Assembly (NCBI GenBank): GCA_002291855.1
Contig: DBAW01000217.1
Location: forward strand, 1 to 5,262
DNA length: 5,262 bases
Source: Sphingomonas sp. UBA1000
GTDB taxonomy: Bacteria; Pseudomonadota; Alphaproteobacteria; Sphingomonadales; Sphingomonadaceae
Direction: 5' to 3'
Shown here piece by piece: positions 4,833-5,262 of this stretch. The translations under genes and the position numbers were made by a program. Below the pieces are notes generated by a model, which had not been told where the DNA came from, made no database searches, and saw nothing but the letters and a program-made list of their open reading frames with translations. The first letter of the stretch is position 1. Every line of letters begins with the position of its first letter.

Positions 4833-5002
4833 GGCCCTGAGAGGGGGCGTGTGCGGGGGGGGAGGCATGGTCATGCCCGGCCATGTGGCGCGGCGCGGCG
4901 GTTGCGGCAAGAGGGATGGGGGCGGCAAGACGGCCGGCGTCGGCGCGGCGCGGGGCAGCCCGGGCTTGCATCTGCCGGGCCAGGCGGCATGAGGGCGGCG
5001 GC
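4833..5002. other. divergent gloC-pabB spacer
   Basis: This 170-base GC-rich spacer must hold the promoters of both gloC (-) and pabB (+), unless transcription enters from outside. No convincing -35/-10 pair is visible. It contains a run of eight G at 4855-4862, a perfect dyad GGCATG-GT-CATGCC at 4864-4877 that could be an operator, and a possible 39-codon ORF (4873-4992) preceded by GGAGG. Confidence 0.5.
4991..4996 (+). promoter_or_regulatory. ribosome binding site for pabB
   Basis: GAGGGC lies six bases before GTG 5003. It selects that GTG, after which the product begins directly with the conserved PFILLDNAR strand. Confidence 0.55.
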
Positions 5003-5262
5003 GTGACCCCGTTTATCCTCCTCGACAATGCCCGCACCGGCACGGCGCTGCTCTACCGCGATCCGCAGGCGGTGGTGCGCGCCGACCGGGCGGCCGATGT
5101 GCCGGCGGCGCTCGCCGCGCTGCGCGGCCACCATGCCGCCGGGTTCATCGGCTATGAAGCCGGCGCGGCGTTCGAGCCGCGCCTGACCGGCTTGCCCGGC
5201 GCAAACGGCGTGGCGGGCGCGCCGCCGATGCTGTGGTTCGGGCTGTTCGGCCCGCCCGAACC
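5003..5262 (+). CDS. pabB: aminodeoxychorismate synthase component I, N-terminal part (cut by window end)
   Basis: The first 86 codons of a gene run off the window. The product would convert chorismate, with ammonia from the glutaminase PabA, to 4-amino-4-deoxychorismate, the precursor of p-aminobenzoate for folate. The visible part matches the N-terminal Anth_synt_I_N region of PabB: PFILLDNARTGTALLYRDPQ (3-22), the AAGFIGYEAGAAFEPRL core (45-61, with the hallmark GYEAG), then the MLWFGLFGPPE strand (76-86). Catalytic chorismate-binding motifs lie beyond the edge. In many alphaproteobacteria PabB is fused to the lyase PabC; whether that holds here cannot be seen. The GTG start is supported by GAGGGC six bases upstream. 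TrpE is the main alternative, but the N-terminal pattern fits PabB better. Confidence 0.85.
   Translation, partial: MTPFILLDNARTGTALLYRDPQAVVRADRAADVPAALAALRGHHAAGFIGYEAGAAFEPRLTGLPGANGVAGAPPMLWFGLFGPPE

Noticed and set aside
4833..4928. Longer N-terminus for GloC from the open frame reaching 4928
   Set aside because: The extra 32 residues are proline-rich and unlike the family, which begins at the PVTP strand. The G8 run in this stretch also looks like non-coding spacer.
4146..5006. 286-codon + strand open frame over gloC, ending in a GTGA overlap with the pabB start
   Set aside because: It runs antisense to gloC, whose metal-binding motifs are unambiguous. The 4-base overlap with pabB is tempting but the translated product has no domain and its start lies inside a hairpin.

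Overview
The window is very GC-rich and dense with genes. It looks like chromosomal DNA of a sphingomonad (Alphaproteobacteria, Sphingomonadales). The best taxonomic clue is the C-terminal VPEPESWALMIAGF tail of the first complete gene, which is the PEPxxWA variant of the exosortase sorting signal typical of that order. The strong G/C bias at third codon positions and the style of the GloC and PabB proteins agree. No RNA gene, insertion sequence, integrase, phage gene or CRISPR array is visible.

Layout: (1) 1-41 holds the last 12 codons of an unidentified gene. (2) 42-220 is intergenic, with a striking run of seven C3 tracts (56-90) and a candidate promoter with a CtrA-like box. (3) 221-775 encodes a secreted PEPxxWA-CTERM protein, closed by a strong GNRA-capped intrinsic terminator (795-828). 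(4) 905-4070 is a compact four-gene run on the + strand: a rhodanese-like TIGR01244/DUF442 protein, a small unknown membrane protein, a sterol desaturase/fatty acid hydroxylase family membrane di-iron enzyme, and an FAD-dependent GMC oxidoreductase. Spacings are +10, -8 and -97 bases, so the genes are almost certainly co-transcribed. The promoter appears to lie just before 905 and may give a leaderless mRNA. (5) 4071-4216 is a convergent junction with three consecutive imperfect palindromes, two of which share a related half-sequence. (6) 4197-4832 on the - strand encodes a GloC/YcbL-type glyoxalase II. (7) 4833-5002 is a short divergent spacer. (8) 5003 to the window end is the N-terminus of pabB (p-aminobenzoate/folate branch), cut by the edge.

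Functionally, the most interesting unit is the 905-4070 operon. A membrane hydroxylase/desaturase followed immediately by a GMC alcohol oxidase/dehydrogenase suggests sequential oxidation of a hydrophobic substrate (hydroxylate, then oxidise the alcohol). A thiol-active rhodanese-like protein and a one-helix membrane protein accompany them. The substrate cannot be read from sequence. GloC and PabB are housekeeping neighbours. I see no clearly novel defence or mobile system here. The points most worth checking are the oxidative cassette with its unusual 97-base gene overlap, the leaderless promoter, the palindrome cluster and the C-tract element.
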